Assembly (NCBI RefSeq): GCF_900105255.1
Contig: NZ_LT629763.1
Coordinates: 744,001 to 808,000 of the forward strand
Reading direction: 5' to 3'
Origin: Halopseudomonas sabulinigri
GTDB lineage: Bacteria > Pseudomonadota > Gammaproteobacteria > Pseudomonadales > Pseudomonadaceae
Length of the DNA stretch: 64,000 nucleotides
The notes below the pieces were generated by a model that did not search any database, had not been told where the DNA came from, and saw nothing but the letters and a program-made list of their open reading frames with translations. Positions 44,486 through 53,396 of the stretch are shown here, one piece after another; position 1 is the stretch's first letter, and the number at the start of each line of letters is the position of its first letter. The position numbers were made by a program, and so were the translations under genes.

Positions 44486-45456
44486 TTGATTACACCGCTT
44501 TTCTCGCCTCCCTGGCCGACGGCCCACTTACCAAATGGCGCCGTCCCATCAGCGAAGGTCTGCAACAACGCTTTGACAGCCTGCAGCACGGCGACCTTGA
44601 GCGCTGGCAGGCCAGCCTGAACAAGCTGCCGTCCCTCGACGATGTCGAAGCAGACCTGGTCAACGGCGTAACCCTGCGCAGTCGGCATCCCTTAGACGCA
44701 AAGGCGCAAACCACGCTCGAAGAGGGCTTGCGCGGCCTGCATCCATGGCGCAAGGGCCCCTTTGACCTGTTCGGCGTACACATAGACACGGAGTGGCATT
44801 CGGACTGGAAGTGGCAACGCGTCGCGCCGCACATCGATCTGCGTGGCCGGCGGGTGCTGGATATTGGCTGCGGCAACGGCTATTACATGTGGCGCATGTG
44901 GCAGGCTGGGGCGAGCATGGTCATTGGAGTTGACCCGAACCTGCTGTTTCTCAACCAGTTCGAAGCGGTAAAACGTTACCTACCCAACGCGCCGGTCTGG
45001 CAGCTACCTTTCACCCTTGAGGCACTGCCTGAACCCAGCAACGCCTTTGATACGGTATTTTCAATGGGCGTGCTCTACCACAGGCGCGCGCCCATAGACC
45101 ATCTGCTGCAGCTCAAGGCCTGCTTGCGTCCTGGCGGTGAACTGGTGTTGGAAACTTTGGTGATTGAAGGTGATGAGCAGCAGTGCCTGCTGCCGGAAGA
45201 CCGGTATGCGCAGATGCGCAACGTGTGGTTTCTACCGTCGGTAGCGATGCTGGAGCGCTTTCTCGCCCGCGCGGGATTCAACGACATTCGCTGCGTTGAC
45301 CTGAATCGCACCAGCGTGGAAGAGCAGCGCAGCACCGATTGGATGCGCTTTCAATCCCTGCCGGATTTCCTGCAGCCCGGCGACGCAAGCAAAACCATCG
45401 AAGGCCATCCGGCACCGCTACGGGCCACGCTGGTCGCGCTCAAGCCAGGAGGATGA
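44482..45456 (+). CDS. cmoB: tRNA U34 carboxymethyltransferase
   Basis: The start is GTG 44482 ([15 protein letters not shown]), overlapping the cmoA stop; this gives 324 residues, matching E. coli CmoB (323). It has [20 protein letters not shown], the SAM loop [15 protein letters not shown] and [16 protein letters not shown]. It transfers the carboxymethyl group to 5-hydroxyuridine of tRNA, expanding wobble decoding. Converges with the thioesterase gene 12 bp away. Confidence 0.96.
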   Translation: MIDYTAFLASLADGPLTKWRRPISEGLQQRFDSLQHGDLERWQASLNKLPSLDDVEADLVNGVTLRSRHPLDAKAQTTLEEGLRGLHPWRKGPFDLFGVHIDTEWHSDWKWQRVAPHIDLRGRRVLDIGCGNGYYMWRMWQAGASMVIGVDPNLLFLNQFEAVKRYLPNAPVWQLPFTLEALPEPSNAFDTVFSMGVLYHRRAPIDHLLQLKACLRPGGELVLETLVIEGDEQQCLLPEDRYAQMRNVWFLPSVAMLERFLARAGFNDIRCVDLNRTSVEEQRSTDWMRFQSLPDFLQPGDASKTIEGHPAPLRATLVALKPGG

Positions 45457-45468
45457 GCGCGAGGCGTC

Positions 45469-46263
45469 TCAGCCGAACACCGCCACGGTTTGTCGGCTGA
45501 TCGCGACCAGCTCGCCAGCCTGGCTCCAGATCATCGCCGCGATATGTCCGTAGCCATCGCGGGCATGTTCGATATTAGCCTTATAGAGCAACCAGCCTTG
45601 ATCTCCCAGGTCGGGCTGTGGCTGAACAAACTCGATAGTCCAGGTAAGCGAACTGGCCGGCGCACGCTCTTTCAGATGCGGCAGTACCGCCGGCGGCCAG
45701 ACATCGACCAGACCCACCAGATGGACTGAATCAAAGTGCGCGAACTGCTCGTCAAAACGCATCCAGCCGCCCATTTCCCGCTTACGGCTGTTGGTGCAGG
45801 GGTAGTCGCCGAAGGTCCAGCGCACATCAAAATAGCGAATGAACGGAGGGTTCATACCTTCGATGTAGGGCATGCGTTGGCAGCTTTCCGGCACCGGCGC
45901 GGGCGGAGCGGGCAAGGCAGCCACATCGACACTGGACTCGCGCCCCGCACCGAAACTGCCTTGGATGATGCACATTGTTTGCCCGTTCTGCAGCGCCCGC
46001 CCCAGAACCTGGCTGACCGCTCTTCCCTCGCGAAGCACTTCTGCTTCGACTGACATCTCCTCACCCGGCGTGACTGGCCCGACGAAGGTAATGGCCAGCG
46101 AGCGCAGTGGTCGCCCGTCTGCCACCTTGGCGCGCATGCCCTGCACTACCAGCGCGGCAACCAGACCGCCGTAACCCGCGCGACCTTGAGCCCAGTCGGC
46201 GGGGATGGTGACGCGCTGATCAGTAGAGGCGCTGAAAGCGCGCAACAACTCGGCAAAATTCAT
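45469..46263 (-). CDS. TesB-like acyl-CoA thioesterase
   Basis: The start is ATG 46263 (MNFAELLRAFSAS) behind AGGA. The 264-residue product has a double hot-dog layout: an N-terminal half with GRAGYGGLVAALVVQGM and RSLAITFVGPVTPGEEM, and a C-terminal half with DSVHLVGLVDVWPPAVLPHL and SSLTWTIEFV. This matches the thioesterase-like superfamily related to TesB. It would hydrolyse acyl-CoA in the cytosol; chain-length preference is unknown. Confidence 0.88.
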   Translation of the reverse strand: MNFAELLRAFSASTDQRVTIPADWAQGRAGYGGLVAALVVQGMRAKVADGRPLRSLAITFVGPVTPGEEMSVEAEVLREGRAVSQVLGRALQNGQTMCIIQGSFGAGRESSVDVAALPAPPAPVPESCQRMPYIEGMNPPFIRYFDVRWTFGDYPCTNSRKREMGGWMRFDEQFAHFDSVHLVGLVDVWPPAVLPHLKERAPASSLTWTIEFVQPQPDLGDQGWLLYKANIEHARDGYGHIAAMIWSQAGELVAISRQTVAVFG

Positions 46264-46336
46264 CTTGATGTCCTGCAAAATGACGGCCCAGCATGGTAGT
46301 TGAATTCAGACCATACTGACCAGCCTGGCGCATCGC

Positions 46337-47026
46337 TCAGTTGGCGCCCTGCAGCCGCAGACCACACAACCAGCCAAGCGCCAACCAGGCTGGCGGCATG
46401 TCGGGCCAGTCGACGTCACTGAGGTCGGTCAGCTCAAAGTCGGGCATGCCGGCCCGCGCCATCAGGCGCTCGTACCACCAGACCACATAAAAACCATGGC
46501 CGGTACGATGTTCATTCGCGAGGCTGCTACGCAGACGCATCGGCAAGGAGCCAAACAGCAGTTCATCCAGCGCGACAAAAATGCGTTTCTCATTTTCCAG
46601 GTAGGCGCTGGGCGCGGCAGCATCACACCCCATTTCATTGGCAAGGATGGCCAGTTGATTAGCGTAATCGCGGTGGCTTTTCAGCGGATTCAGCTGGCTA
46701 CGCCAATCCAGCTGCTGGCGTTCAATCGCATCGATCAGGGTATTGCTGCCTGCTCTTGGCGCGCCCAGCAGGGCAGCCAGCCAGCGCCGTTGAAACAATG
46801 GGAGTTTGTCGACCCAAAGGCGCAGTTCAGCGCTACTGGAGCCAGGCGCCGGCTGCCAGCCACTGACCTCTCCATCGGGAATCAGCTGTACAGCCGCCAT
46901 GCGCTCCGGCCAGGCCGGCGACACGAACTGCTGCTGAAACCTGCCCCACTTCTTGTCAAATACTGCCTTGCGTTCGGCTAGCCAGCGTTCCGCCAGCCAA
47001 CGTCGCCGTGATTTATAACCTGTCAT
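46337..47026 (-). CDS. Protein of unknown function in the ycjX-ycjF operon
   Basis: A 229-residue soluble protein that I do not recognise. It starts with a basic stretch (MTGYKSRRRWLAERWLAERK), has many Trp residues and no signal peptide or transmembrane helix except a weakly hydrophobic end (WLALGWLCGLRL). It overlaps the YcjF-like gene by 14 bp, so it is very likely co-translated and functionally tied to the YcjX/YcjF pair. The gap to the next gene (46264-46336) holds nothing obvious. Confidence 0.8.
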   Translation of the reverse strand: MTGYKSRRRWLAERWLAERKAVFDKKWGRFQQQFVSPAWPERMAAVQLIPDGEVSGWQPAPGSSSAELRLWVDKLPLFQRRWLAALLGAPRAGSNTLIDAIERQQLDWRSQLNPLKSHRDYANQLAILANEMGCDAAAPSAYLENEKRIFVALDELLFGSLPMRLRSSLANEHRTGHGFYVVWWYERLMARAGMPDFELTDLSDVDWPDMPPAWLALGWLCGLRLQGAN

Positions 47027-48041
47027 CCGTTGTGCGTCCCAACCGTTCCTTCATGGTTCTAATGATGCCCTTGTTGTCCTCCAGCAGCGCGCTGGTCTCA
47101 GACAGCGGGACTGCACGGCAAAGATCCAGGGTGAAATGTCCCAACCGGGCACTGTACAAGCCGATGCCCATGCCCTGCCCCACCCGAGCAGCCAGCTTTT
47201 CCAGCAAACCTGACAGCAGTGAGTCACTAAAGGCGCCCATGGCCATTTCAGTTCCACCTGCCAGGGCGATATTACGCAACACATGGCGAGCTAGACGCCA
47301 GCGGCTCAAGCGGCCAATCGGCAGTCCGTAGCACACCGCCACACGTTGCATCATGCGTATGTTGCGCCACACCACCAGCAACAGATCAACTGACACCCAG
47401 GGACTGGAAGCAACCAGCACGCCGGTGCCCACCGCTTCGTTGCGAACGATCTGCCGCGCCTGTTGATCAATGCCCTGGTAGAACTGCAGATTCAACCGGC
47501 GGCATACCTCGTCCGCCTCATGTGCTGCGTCAAGGTCGGCGCACGCGGCCTGCAACCTGGCAGCCAGCGGCGTACCGGCGTAAACACCAGCCAGGCGGTC
47601 AAGCCAGTCGAGTGCCAGGCGCTGACGCGGGTCACGCAGCGCAGCCTGCATTTCACTGCGTAATTGCTCGAGATCACTTAGCCGGTGACGCTGGCGTCGC
47701 AAATCGCGCAATGCAAACAAGCCAGCCCCGCCCAGGAGAGCGCCCAGACCACCCACCAGCGCCCCGGCCACCGGGTGCCAGTGCCACGAGGCCCAGGCCC
47801 ATTGCCCCCACTCCACAGCAGCGCCACCCACCACCACCATGACAGCCAGCTTCAGCAGGCGCGACGGCCAGCGGCTTGGCGGTGGCGCGTTGAGCGTTCC
47901 AGGCAATGGCACTTCATTGGCCCGGTGCGCCTGCAGCTGCGATTCGTCTACTTCACCCAGCAGCTCGGTGACCCGCCTGTCGGCCTCCTCTGAGGGCAAC
48001 TCCCAGGTATCCAGAATGCGGGTCTTGTTGTCGTCACTCAC
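47013..48041 (-). CDS. ycjF: YcjF-like membrane protein (TIGR01620/DUF697)
   Basis: A 342-residue inner-membrane protein with two close transmembrane segments at about residues 65-110 (LLKLAVMVVVGGAAVEW and ALVGGLGALLGGAGLFALR) and a DUF697-type C-terminal domain (VSVDLLLVVWRNIRMMQRVA, LARHVLRNIALAGGTEMA). It starts at GTG 48041, overlapping the ycjX stop (GTGA). YcjX and YcjF are stress-induced partners; in E. coli they belong to the phage-shock regulon. Confidence 0.88.
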   Translation of the reverse strand: MSDDNKTRILDTWELPSEEADRRVTELLGEVDESQLQAHRANEVPLPGTLNAPPPSRWPSRLLKLAVMVVVGGAAVEWGQWAWASWHWHPVAGALVGGLGALLGGAGLFALRDLRRQRHRLSDLEQLRSEMQAALRDPRQRLALDWLDRLAGVYAGTPLAARLQAACADLDAAHEADEVCRRLNLQFYQGIDQQARQIVRNEAVGTGVLVASSPWVSVDLLLVVWRNIRMMQRVAVCYGLPIGRLSRWRLARHVLRNIALAGGTEMAMGAFSDSLLSGLLEKLAARVGQGMGIGLYSARLGHFTLDLCRAVPLSETSALLEDNKGIIRTMKERLGRTTDDRL

Positions 48042-49399
48042 AGGCGGGCTCCCTTTAGCAACCAGGCAACCAGATCGTCCATACGGTAATGCGGAAAAGG
48101 TTCATTGCGGTGCAATCCCGGTGGTGGGCGCAGAGCCAGCAGTTGCGGACTGTTGACCTGCAGTGATTGCGGTAGATGTGCGGGGATGTCGCCGGGCTGG
48201 TAGCGCACCCAGCCGGTTTTGCCTTGCAAGCCGGCGACCAGTGCGTCGCCCTCCTGCCGGGTCGCACGAATAGCGGACAACGGAATACCCTTGATCTCAA
48301 CGCCGCCATGTCGCACATCAGCCAAGCGATCAACCATCAAATCTTCAAGGCATTGCTGTACCGCGCGCTGCTGCAACGGGCCTACCTTATCAACCTTGGT
48401 AGCGCACAAAGCCAGCCGACGAATGCGTGGACGAAACCTCAGCAGGCGCGCCAAAAATCCATTCTGGCCATAGTGGAAACTCTCCAGCACTGCTTCCATC
48501 GCACCTTTCAGATCGCTCAGCGCGGCCTGCCCTGCATCCATCGGCGTGAGCATATCGACCAGCAGAACCTGTTGATCCAGGTGTCGGAAGTGCTCGTCGT
48601 AGAATCCGCGCACGATGAAATCGCGGTAGTAGTTGAACCTTGCTTCACATACGCCCCACCAACTTTTGGCGTTACCCTCACTATGCTGGTTGGCCCGCAA
48701 TAACGGCACGAAGTGCAGCATCTGCGCAGCCACATCGCTACCCGGCTGCAGAAATCGCGCTGGCTGATTACGCGAAAGCCCAGCCTCTGAACGACAACGC
48801 TGCAGGAAAGCCGACCACGCCCCCGCGAGATCGGCCAGCTCAGCCTCATCAGCCTCCGCCTGCGGATCAAGCGACTGCAGACGCTCACGCAGGCTGACCG
48901 CCAGTTCGGCCCGCGGCGACTGCGCCAGCCACTGCGTCATCTGCTCGCACCACTGGCCAAAGTTCAGGTTGAGCAGCGGCAAATCGAGCAGCCACTCTCC
49001 CGGATAATCAAGTATCTCGATACTGACGTCTCGGGTGCCCTGCACTTTGCCCAGCAAGCCTCGGGGCTTGAACCGCAAGTCGAGCAATACGCGTGACAAA
49101 TCGGCGGTGGATTGCGGCCAAGTCGCAGGTTCGGCAGACAGCGCGGCTAGCGAGTCCAGATAGGGAAAGGGCTGCTCCACCTCGTCGCGTCGCCAGCGCA
49201 CGGACACCAGACGATCGAACGGCGCGCGCTGTGCGAGAAGCCCTTTTTGGTGATTCTCCAATTGATTGATCAAACTGGTAATGAAGGTGGTCTTGCCTGC
49301 GCCACTCAAACCGGTCACACCCACTCGCAAACTCTGACGCCGCAGCGGGTTGCCGGCGCGTCCCGCTTGCTTGAACCAGTTCGCACTTTTATTTGACAC
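48038..49399 (-). CDS. ycjX: YcjX-like NTPase
   Basis: A 453-residue protein starting at GTG 49399 with GGGAG upstream. The P-loop GLSGAGKTTF is near residue 30, DYPGEWLLDLPLL lies near residue 131 and ATKVDKVGP serves as the base-specificity motif. YcjX is a stress-inducible P-loop protein with a GTPase-like fold. It is the first gene of a three-gene overlapping operon, and lies divergent from the TM2 gene with an 79-bp gap. Confidence 0.9.
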   Translation of the reverse strand: MSNKSANWFKQAGRAGNPLRRQSLRVGVTGLSGAGKTTFITSLINQLENHQKGLLAQRAPFDRLVSVRWRRDEVEQPFPYLDSLAALSAEPATWPQSTADLSRVLLDLRFKPRGLLGKVQGTRDVSIEILDYPGEWLLDLPLLNLNFGQWCEQMTQWLAQSPRAELAVSLRERLQSLDPQAEADEAELADLAGAWSAFLQRCRSEAGLSRNQPARFLQPGSDVAAQMLHFVPLLRANQHSEGNAKSWWGVCEARFNYYRDFIVRGFYDEHFRHLDQQVLLVDMLTPMDAGQAALSDLKGAMEAVLESFHYGQNGFLARLLRFRPRIRRLALCATKVDKVGPLQQRAVQQCLEDLMVDRLADVRHGGVEIKGIPLSAIRATRQEGDALVAGLQGKTGWVRYQPGDIPAHLPQSLQVNSPQLLALRPPPGLHRNEPFPHYRMDDLVAWLLKGARL

Positions 49400-49478
49400 C
49401 GCGCAGGCACTCCCCGAATCGTTTATGGTCTATGACCAGTATTACACAACCAACACACGGAGCGGAGGAGCACCCCCC

Positions 49479-49880
49479 ATGGCCTATTCGGACACCCACA
49501 GCAAAGCAATCGGATATCTACTCTGGATATTCGGCTTTATGGGGGCGCATCGCTTCTATTATGGAAAGCCCATCACCGGGACCCTCTGGTTCTTCACGCT
49601 GGGGCTGTTTTTCATCGGCTGGATTGTGGATCTGTTCCTGATCCCTTCGATGGACCGCGACGCTGATCGCCGGTTCCGCACGGGTCCGATCAACTTCAAC
49701 CTGACCTGGATACTGCTGACCTTTCTGGGCGTCTTTGGCGCCCACCGGCTGTACATGGGCAAGTGGATTACCGCGATCATCTATTTCTTCACCGTTGGCC
49801 TGTTCGGCCTGGGCCTGCTGTACGACTACTGGACCCTGAACGAACAGATCTCGGTAAAGAACATGCAGCGAGACTGGTGA
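49479..49880 (+). CDS. Membrane protein with two TM2 domains
   Basis: The start is ATG 49479 (MAYSDTHSKAIGY), behind CGGAGGAG. The 133-residue product contains two copies of the TM2 hairpin: GFMGAHRFYYGKPITGTLWF with LGLFFIGWIVDLFLI (about 16-58), and GVFGAHRLYMGKWITAIIYF with VGLFGLGLLYDYW (about 81-122). Each has the GAHRxYxGK turn and a DxF/DYW end. TM2 proteins usually have one domain and no assigned enzyme function. It is convergent with the efflux gene. Confidence 0.88.
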   Translation: MAYSDTHSKAIGYLLWIFGFMGAHRFYYGKPITGTLWFFTLGLFFIGWIVDLFLIPSMDRDADRRFRTGPINFNLTWILLTFLGVFGAHRLYMGKWITAIIYFFTVGLFGLGLLYDYWTLNEQISVKNMQRDW

Positions 49881-49901
49881 GCGCGAGCACGCACCAAACT
49901 T

Positions 49902-51437
49902 TTACTCCATAACCACGGCGTCACCCTGGCGCCGCTGTGGGCTGCGTTGCAGCAACAGCAGCAATGGAAATGCGCTCAGGGCAATCCACATCATGAAGCG
50001 AAAGTCCTGCAAGTATCCCAACGTGGCAGCCTGCCGGTTCAGTTCCTGATTCAGTCCAGCCAGCCCTGCGGTTGAATTGATGCTGTAGGCGCCAAGCTCC
50101 GTCGCCTGGCGCAAGGCGAGATTGAAGGGGTTGATATAGTCAGCGAACGCTGCGTGGTTGACCTGCGTGCGTTGCGCCAGATAGGTCACCACCAGCGAGA
50201 TGCCAATGCTGCTGCCGATGTTGCGCACCAGACTGAACAGCGCGGTACCGTCATTGCGGTACTCCGCCGCCAGCGTCGAAAACGTCAGCGTCGACAGCGG
50301 CACGAAGATCAAACCCAACCCCAGCCCTTGAATGATGCCCGTGCGCACCACATCGGCGGCCGCCACATTGAGGTTGAAACCACTCATTTCCCACAGCGAA
50401 ACGCAGGTCAACAGTAGCCCTACGGCGATCATCAGACGTTCATCTACCCGCCCCGACAAACGCCCGACCAGCACCATGCCGACCATGGTACCCAAGCCTC
50501 TGGGAGCCAGCAGCATGCCCACGTCGATTACCGGATAGCCCAGCAGGTTCTGCAGAAACGGCGGCAGTAGCGCCATGGTCGCCAACAGGATGATGCCGAT
50601 AATGAAAATGAAGATCAGGCCCACGCTGAAATTACGATTGCGGAACATGGCAGGCTCAACAAACGGCTGACGCCGCGTCAGAATGTGCGCAATGAACAGA
50701 TAGAACCCCAAACCCGCCAGCACGGCTTCAATCACCACCTCGCGACTGGCAAACCAATCCAGCGACTCGCCGCGGTCAAGCATCATCTGCAGCGCGCCTA
50801 TGCCGAGCGCCAATAACAGAAAACCCAGCAAATCAAAGCGTCGCTTGTTGCTCGTCTCTGTCTCGGGCAGGAACGCGAGCAAACCGAACCAGGCCAGAAT
50901 CCCCAAAGGAACGTTGATATAGAACACCCAGCGCCAACTGTAGTACTCGGTCAACAACCCGCCCAGAGAGGGCCCAAGAATAGGCCCAACCATAACCCCT
51001 ACGCCCCACATCGCCATAGCCGATCCGTGCTTCTCCGGCGGATAGGTGTCCAGCAACACCGCCTGCGACAGCGGCACCAGACAGGCACCAAACACGCCCT
51101 GCAACAGACGGAACAACACTATCTGCTCAAGACTCTGAGCTGCACCGCACAGCATCGACGCCAGGGTGAAGCCAACCACCGCCGCCATGAAAAGACGCTT
51201 GCGGCCAAACCTAGCGCTAAGAATCCCGGTGAGTGGCATGCAGATAGCCGCTGCAACAATATAAGACGTCAGCACCCAGGATATCTGATCCTGGGTGGCG
51301 CCCATCGACCCCTGCATGTGCGGCAGCGCCACGTTGGCAATAGTTGTATCCAGCGCCTGCATGATGGTCGCCAGCATCACCGACAGCGTGATCAGCAGTC
51401 GCTGTGCTCCAGCGGAGTTTTTGCTAGCCGCGGTCAT
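49902..51437 (-). CDS. MFS multidrug efflux transporter, DHA2/EmrB type
   Basis: A 511-residue protein with 14 predicted transmembrane helices. The family signature near the start is MQALDTTIANVALPHMQGSM, motif A is GILSARFGRKRLFM, and GVGVMVGPILGPSLGGLL is motif C of drug antiporters. It pairs with the HlyD-type protein encoded 9 bp upstream to export compounds across both membranes. Substrates unknown; the local MarR regulator presumably senses them. Confidence 0.94.
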   Translation of the reverse strand: MTAASKNSAGAQRLLITLSVMLATIMQALDTTIANVALPHMQGSMGATQDQISWVLTSYIVAAAICMPLTGILSARFGRKRLFMAAVVGFTLASMLCGAAQSLEQIVLFRLLQGVFGACLVPLSQAVLLDTYPPEKHGSAMAMWGVGVMVGPILGPSLGGLLTEYYSWRWVFYINVPLGILAWFGLLAFLPETETSNKRRFDLLGFLLLALGIGALQMMLDRGESLDWFASREVVIEAVLAGLGFYLFIAHILTRRQPFVEPAMFRNRNFSVGLIFIFIIGIILLATMALLPPFLQNLLGYPVIDVGMLLAPRGLGTMVGMVLVGRLSGRVDERLMIAVGLLLTCVSLWEMSGFNLNVAAADVVRTGIIQGLGLGLIFVPLSTLTFSTLAAEYRNDGTALFSLVRNIGSSIGISLVVTYLAQRTQVNHAAFADYINPFNLALRQATELGAYSINSTAGLAGLNQELNRQAATLGYLQDFRFMMWIALSAFPLLLLLQRSPQRRQGDAVVME

Positions 51438-51446
51438 GGCACGCCG

Positions 51447-52505
51447 TCACAAAAGGTCGGATAACTGGCGGCGATGGCCGGTGTCAATCTCTACTTCGGT
51501 GCTCAGACCCGCCAGCAACGAGGGCGCGCCTGCCTCAGTCTGCAACTGAATACGCACTGGCACCCGTTGTACAATCTTCACCCAGTTACCGGTGGCGTTC
51601 TGTGCTGGAATTACCGAAAACTCGGACCCGGTTGCAGGACTCAGACTTTGCACGGTTGCCTGCCATACCCGGTCAGGATAGATGTCGATGCGCACTTCAA
51701 CCGACTGCCCGGGCTGCACGTGGGTGAGATCGGTTTCCGGAAAATTGGCTTCGATCCAGGGGGTATCCGAGGCGACCAACGCCAGAGCCATGCTCCCGGC
51801 GGACAGGTACTGACCCGGTTTTGGCAGATTACTGACCACGCCCGCAATCGACGCTCGTACCAGCGTACGTTGCTGGTTCAACAGCGCGTCCTCCAGCTCC
51901 GCCTGCGCCGCCTGATAACTGGGGTGCGACTCGGCCGGCGCATCGGCGCTGCCGCCCAGCATTTCAGTCAGGCGACTGAGTTCCTGTTCGAGTACGTTGA
52001 CTTCCTGCGCCGCCACATCGCTGGCCTGCCGTGCGTTATCAAAGGTAGCTGCAGAGATGTATTCCTTGTCCAGCAGCTGCGACTGCCGCCGTTCCTCTTT
52101 CTGACTGAATGCCGAACGTGTCTTGCGCAGCGCCAGTTGCGCCTGGGTTTCTCTATAGCTTGCCTTCATGGCTGCAAGATCGGCGCGCACTTGGGCCAAG
52201 TGCGCCCGGGCCTTGGCCACGCTGATGTCGAAGGGCGCTGAGTCTATGCGAAACAGCGGCTGACCTGCCTCGACATGCTGGTTTTCCACAACCAGAACCT
52301 GCTCCACACGACCAGACACCTGAGAGCTTACCGGGACCTTGTCTGCACGTACGTAGGCATTGTCGGTAGTAACGTAGCGTCCGCCTTGCAAGTAAAAGAC
52401 AGCCGCCCCTGCCAGCAGCACAACGGGTACCAATACCAGCAACACTAACCGGCGACCACGCTGGCGTGGCTCGGGCGATGCTGCAACTGCGGTAGATTCA
52501 GTCAT
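51447..52505 (-). CDS. HlyD/EmrA-type membrane fusion protein
   Basis: A 352-residue periplasmic adaptor. One N-terminal transmembrane helix (LVLLVLVPVVLLAGAAVFYL, residues 20-39) is followed by a lipoyl half (VSSQVSGRVEQVLVVENQHVEAG), a coiled-coil hairpin (about residues 95-195) and beta-barrel (IEANFPETDLTHVQPGQSVEVRIDIYP). It bridges the MFS pump to an outer-membrane channel not encoded here. The gene lies 32 bp after marR. Confidence 0.93.
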   Translation of the reverse strand: MTESTAVAASPEPRQRGRRLVLLVLVPVVLLAGAAVFYLQGGRYVTTDNAYVRADKVPVSSQVSGRVEQVLVVENQHVEAGQPLFRIDSAPFDISVAKARAHLAQVRADLAAMKASYRETQAQLALRKTRSAFSQKEERRQSQLLDKEYISAATFDNARQASDVAAQEVNVLEQELSRLTEMLGGSADAPAESHPSYQAAQAELEDALLNQQRTLVRASIAGVVSNLPKPGQYLSAGSMALALVASDTPWIEANFPETDLTHVQPGQSVEVRIDIYPDRVWQATVQSLSPATGSEFSVIPAQNATGNWVKIVQRVPVRIQLQTEAGAPSLLAGLSTEVEIDTGHRRQLSDLL

Positions 52506-52537
52506 GAGAGAACAATCCGATTAGTTGAACAGAGACG

Positions 52538-52975
52538 TTACTGACCCATCTGCGCGTGCACATGCCGCAGCAGAAGTAGCAACTGCGCTACCTCTGCGTC
52601 ACTCAGACCTGCGGTCATTCGCTGGGATATCTGGTTTTTCAGAGTTTCGAAGGTTTGCAAATGAGGTTTTGCAGCATCCGTCAGAAAAAGCTGATGAGCA
52701 CGTCGGTCGTTGGGCGCCGGACGACGCTCGATCAGGCCCGCCTGGCCTAGCTGATCGAGCACGCGGGTCAAGGTAATCGGCTTTATCTCAAGGATGTCGG
52801 CCAACTCTACCTGCCGTATACCCTCACGCAGCGACAGGTGCACTAACGTGCGAAACTGCTCTTGAGTAAGACCATCAGGCTGCCGACTGGCAATAAAAGT
52901 CTTGCGCACCAAGCGATTGACGTCGGCAACAAGAATAGGCAACCAGGTTTTATCCACAAAAAACACCGCAGGCAT
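52538..52975 (-). CDS. MarR-family repressor of the efflux operon
   Basis: A 145-residue winged-helix protein (LTQEQFRTLVHLSLREGIRQVELADILEIKPITLTRVLDQL, then LIERRPAPNDRRAHQLFLTD). ATG 52975 lies inside a perfect inverted repeat and has no Shine-Dalgarno; GTG codons at 52966 and 52957 are alternatives. It heads the marR-emrA-emrB operon and probably represses it, being released when a drug or phenolic ligand binds. Confidence 0.9.
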   Translation of the reverse strand: MPAVFFVDKTWLPILVADVNRLVRKTFIASRQPDGLTQEQFRTLVHLSLREGIRQVELADILEIKPITLTRVLDQLGQAGLIERRPAPNDRRAHQLFLTDAAKPHLQTFETLKNQISQRMTAGLSDAEVAQLLLLLRHVHAQMGQ

Positions 52976-53004
52976 ATAGTAAGCTTTACGTACTATATGC
53001 CTGC
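52968..53004. promoter_or_regulatory. MarR operator: perfect 14-bp inverted repeat
   Basis: GCAGGCATATAGTA (52968-52981) and TACTATATGCCTGC (52991-53004) are perfect arms around a 9-bp spacer. The repeat covers the candidate -10 and the marR start codon. It is the expected site of autorepression. Confidence 0.85.
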
Positions 53005-53021
53005 AAAACGCACAGGGTCAA
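52992..53021 (-). promoter_or_regulatory. Sigma-70 promoter of the marR-efflux operon
   Basis: On the minus strand TTGACC (53021-53016), 18-bp spacer, TATAGT (52997-52992). The start of transcription would fall near 52985, leaving about 10 nt before ATG 52975. Confidence 0.65.
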
Positions 53022-53057
53022 CCCGAAAGAAATAGGGAGTGGTCCGTGAAACGATGC

Positions 53058-53083
53058 GGCCGTCATGCCCGAGCAAGACGGCC
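53058..53083 (-). terminator. Possible terminator after ycgL
   Basis: GGCCGTC (53058-53064) and GACGGCC (53077-53083) can form a 7-bp stem just after the ycgL stop, without a T-run. Weak. Confidence 0.35.
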
Positions 53084-53092
53084 TGGAGGCGC

Positions 53093-53386
53093 TTAAACGG
53101 GATCGTTGCGCGTCAGCAACTCATCCGGCAGGTGCACTATGTAATCCTCTTCCTGCGGTGGCATCTGCACATGAAAACCTTGCCCCTGCAGATTTTCCAA
53201 TACCTTGAGAATATCTTCCTGGGCCAGCTTGCGCTCTTCGGTCAGCACCAGGTCCATTGCGTGCTCAGCACGACCAAATAGCGTCATCAGTTCGGCTGGC
53301 ACCTCGCGCAGGCCCGCCTCGCGGGGCACATATAAATACATGCCAGGCTTATTGCGGCTGCGGTAAATCGAACAGAGTACTTTCAT
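53093..53386 (-). CDS. ycgL: YcgL-domain protein
   Basis: A 97-residue protein starting at ATG 53386 ([20 protein letters not shown]), with AAGG upstream. This start sequence is diagnostic of the YcgL family of small cytosolic proteins. Its biochemical role is not established. It follows rnd by 10 bp on the same strand, an arrangement conserved in many gammaproteobacteria, suggesting a link to RNA metabolism. Confidence 0.93.
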   Translation of the reverse strand: MKVLCSIYRSRNKPGMYLYVPREAGLREVPAELMTLFGRAEHAMDLVLTEERKLAQEDILKVLENLQGQGFHVQMPPQEEDYIVHLPDELLTRNDPV

Positions 53387-53396
53387 GCACACACCT

